Assembly (NCBI GenBank): GCA_002407935.1
Contig: DHPU01000062.1
Span: forward strand, 1-22,501
Source: Peptococcaceae bacterium UBA5356
Lineage (GTDB): Bacteria; Bacillota; Peptococcia; DRI-13; DTU073
DNA length: 22,501 nucleotides
Direction: 5' to 3'
Shown here: piece after piece, positions 22,404 through 22,501 of the stretch
How positions within the stretch are numbered: position 1 is the stretch's first letter
Layout: every line of letters begins with the position of its first letter
Program-made: the position numbers and the translations under genes
The notes under the pieces: model-generated
Seen by the model: only the letters and a program-made list of their open reading frames with translations
Told to the model about the DNA's origin: nothing
Databases searched by the model: none

Positions 22404-22501
22404 GCTTTTCGTTCAACTCTGATCGCAGGTTCCGGACAAACCGTTTCGCAAAGGCCACAGACGATACACCCATCCATGCGGGCTTTCACCGCAGGGGTTC
22501 C
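22370..22501 (-). CDS. 4Fe-4S ferredoxin-type protein, C-terminal fragment
   Basis: Only the last 43 codons and the stop are inside the window; the 5' part lies beyond the right edge. The visible protein contains a complete ferredoxin motif, CIVCGLCETVCPEPAI (Cx2Cx2CxxxCP), followed by a short Lys-rich tail. Such a motif at the C-terminus is found in ferredoxins, indolepyruvate ferredoxin oxidoreductase subunits and other anaerobic redox enzymes. The visible part cannot decide between them. It points towards, not away from, the genes on its left. Confidence 0.75.
   Translation of the reverse strand, partial: GTPAVKARMDGCIVCGLCETVCPEPAIRVERKAKKAVPPEQVV

Overview
The window looks like chromosome from an anaerobic, endospore-forming Gram-positive bacterium, probably a Clostridia/Peptococcaceae-type Firmicute. 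The evidence is the gene order folD-xseA-xseB-ispA-dxs-tlyA-nadK-argR-recN-spoIVB-spo0A, strong AGGAGG ribosome binding sites, frequent TTG and GTG starts, three recognisable sporulation genes (spoIVB, spo0A, spoIIM) and motifs matching sigma-H and sigma-E promoters. Apart from one small gene inside and one partial gene at the right edge, everything is on the + strand.

Layout. (1) 55-1701: an envelope-stress/NusB operon (Asp23, AmaP, DUF2273, NusB) closed by a terminator. (2) 1808-10909: a long housekeeping operon for one-carbon metabolism (folD), exonuclease VII (xseAB), isoprenoid precursors (ispA, dxs), rRNA methylation (tlyA), NADP synthesis (nadK), arginine regulation (argR) and DNA repair (recN), closed by a terminator. 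(3) 11121-13432: spoIVB and spo0A, each with its own terminator. The spoIVB terminator lies inside its last codons. spo0A has a full-match sigma-H promoter whose -10 is overlapped by a perfect 0A box. (4) 13539-17894: an envelope/cell-separation module (SteA-like, SteB/MctB-like, GT2 glycosyltransferase, MraY/WecA-like membrane glycosyltransferase, DUF3866 protein). (5) 17853-20552: a small minus-strand ORF resembling the FtsZ inhibitor MciZ, with a sigma-E-like promoter. It diverges from nudF, an endonuclease-Q-type PHP protein and a ComB-like protein. (6) 20622-22350: spoIIM with a sigma-E-like promoter, a 110-residue conserved-looking protein and a secreted, AT-rich, FN3-like protein. (7) 22370-22501: the C-terminal end of a 4Fe-4S protein on the minus strand.

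The most interesting item is the 47-codon ORF at 17853-17996 (-). Its length, core sequence, position beside nudF and sigma-E-like promoter all fit a mother-cell inhibitor of FtsZ, and it is easily missed because it is short and overlaps the 3' end of the DUF3866 gene. Other points worth a look are the Spo0A autoregulatory promoter, a glycosyltransferase whose best start is a non-canonical ATA, and the pairing of SteA/SteB with glycosyltransferases in a spore former. There is no tRNA, rRNA, CRISPR array or insertion sequence, and no gene-free stretch longer than about 220 bases.
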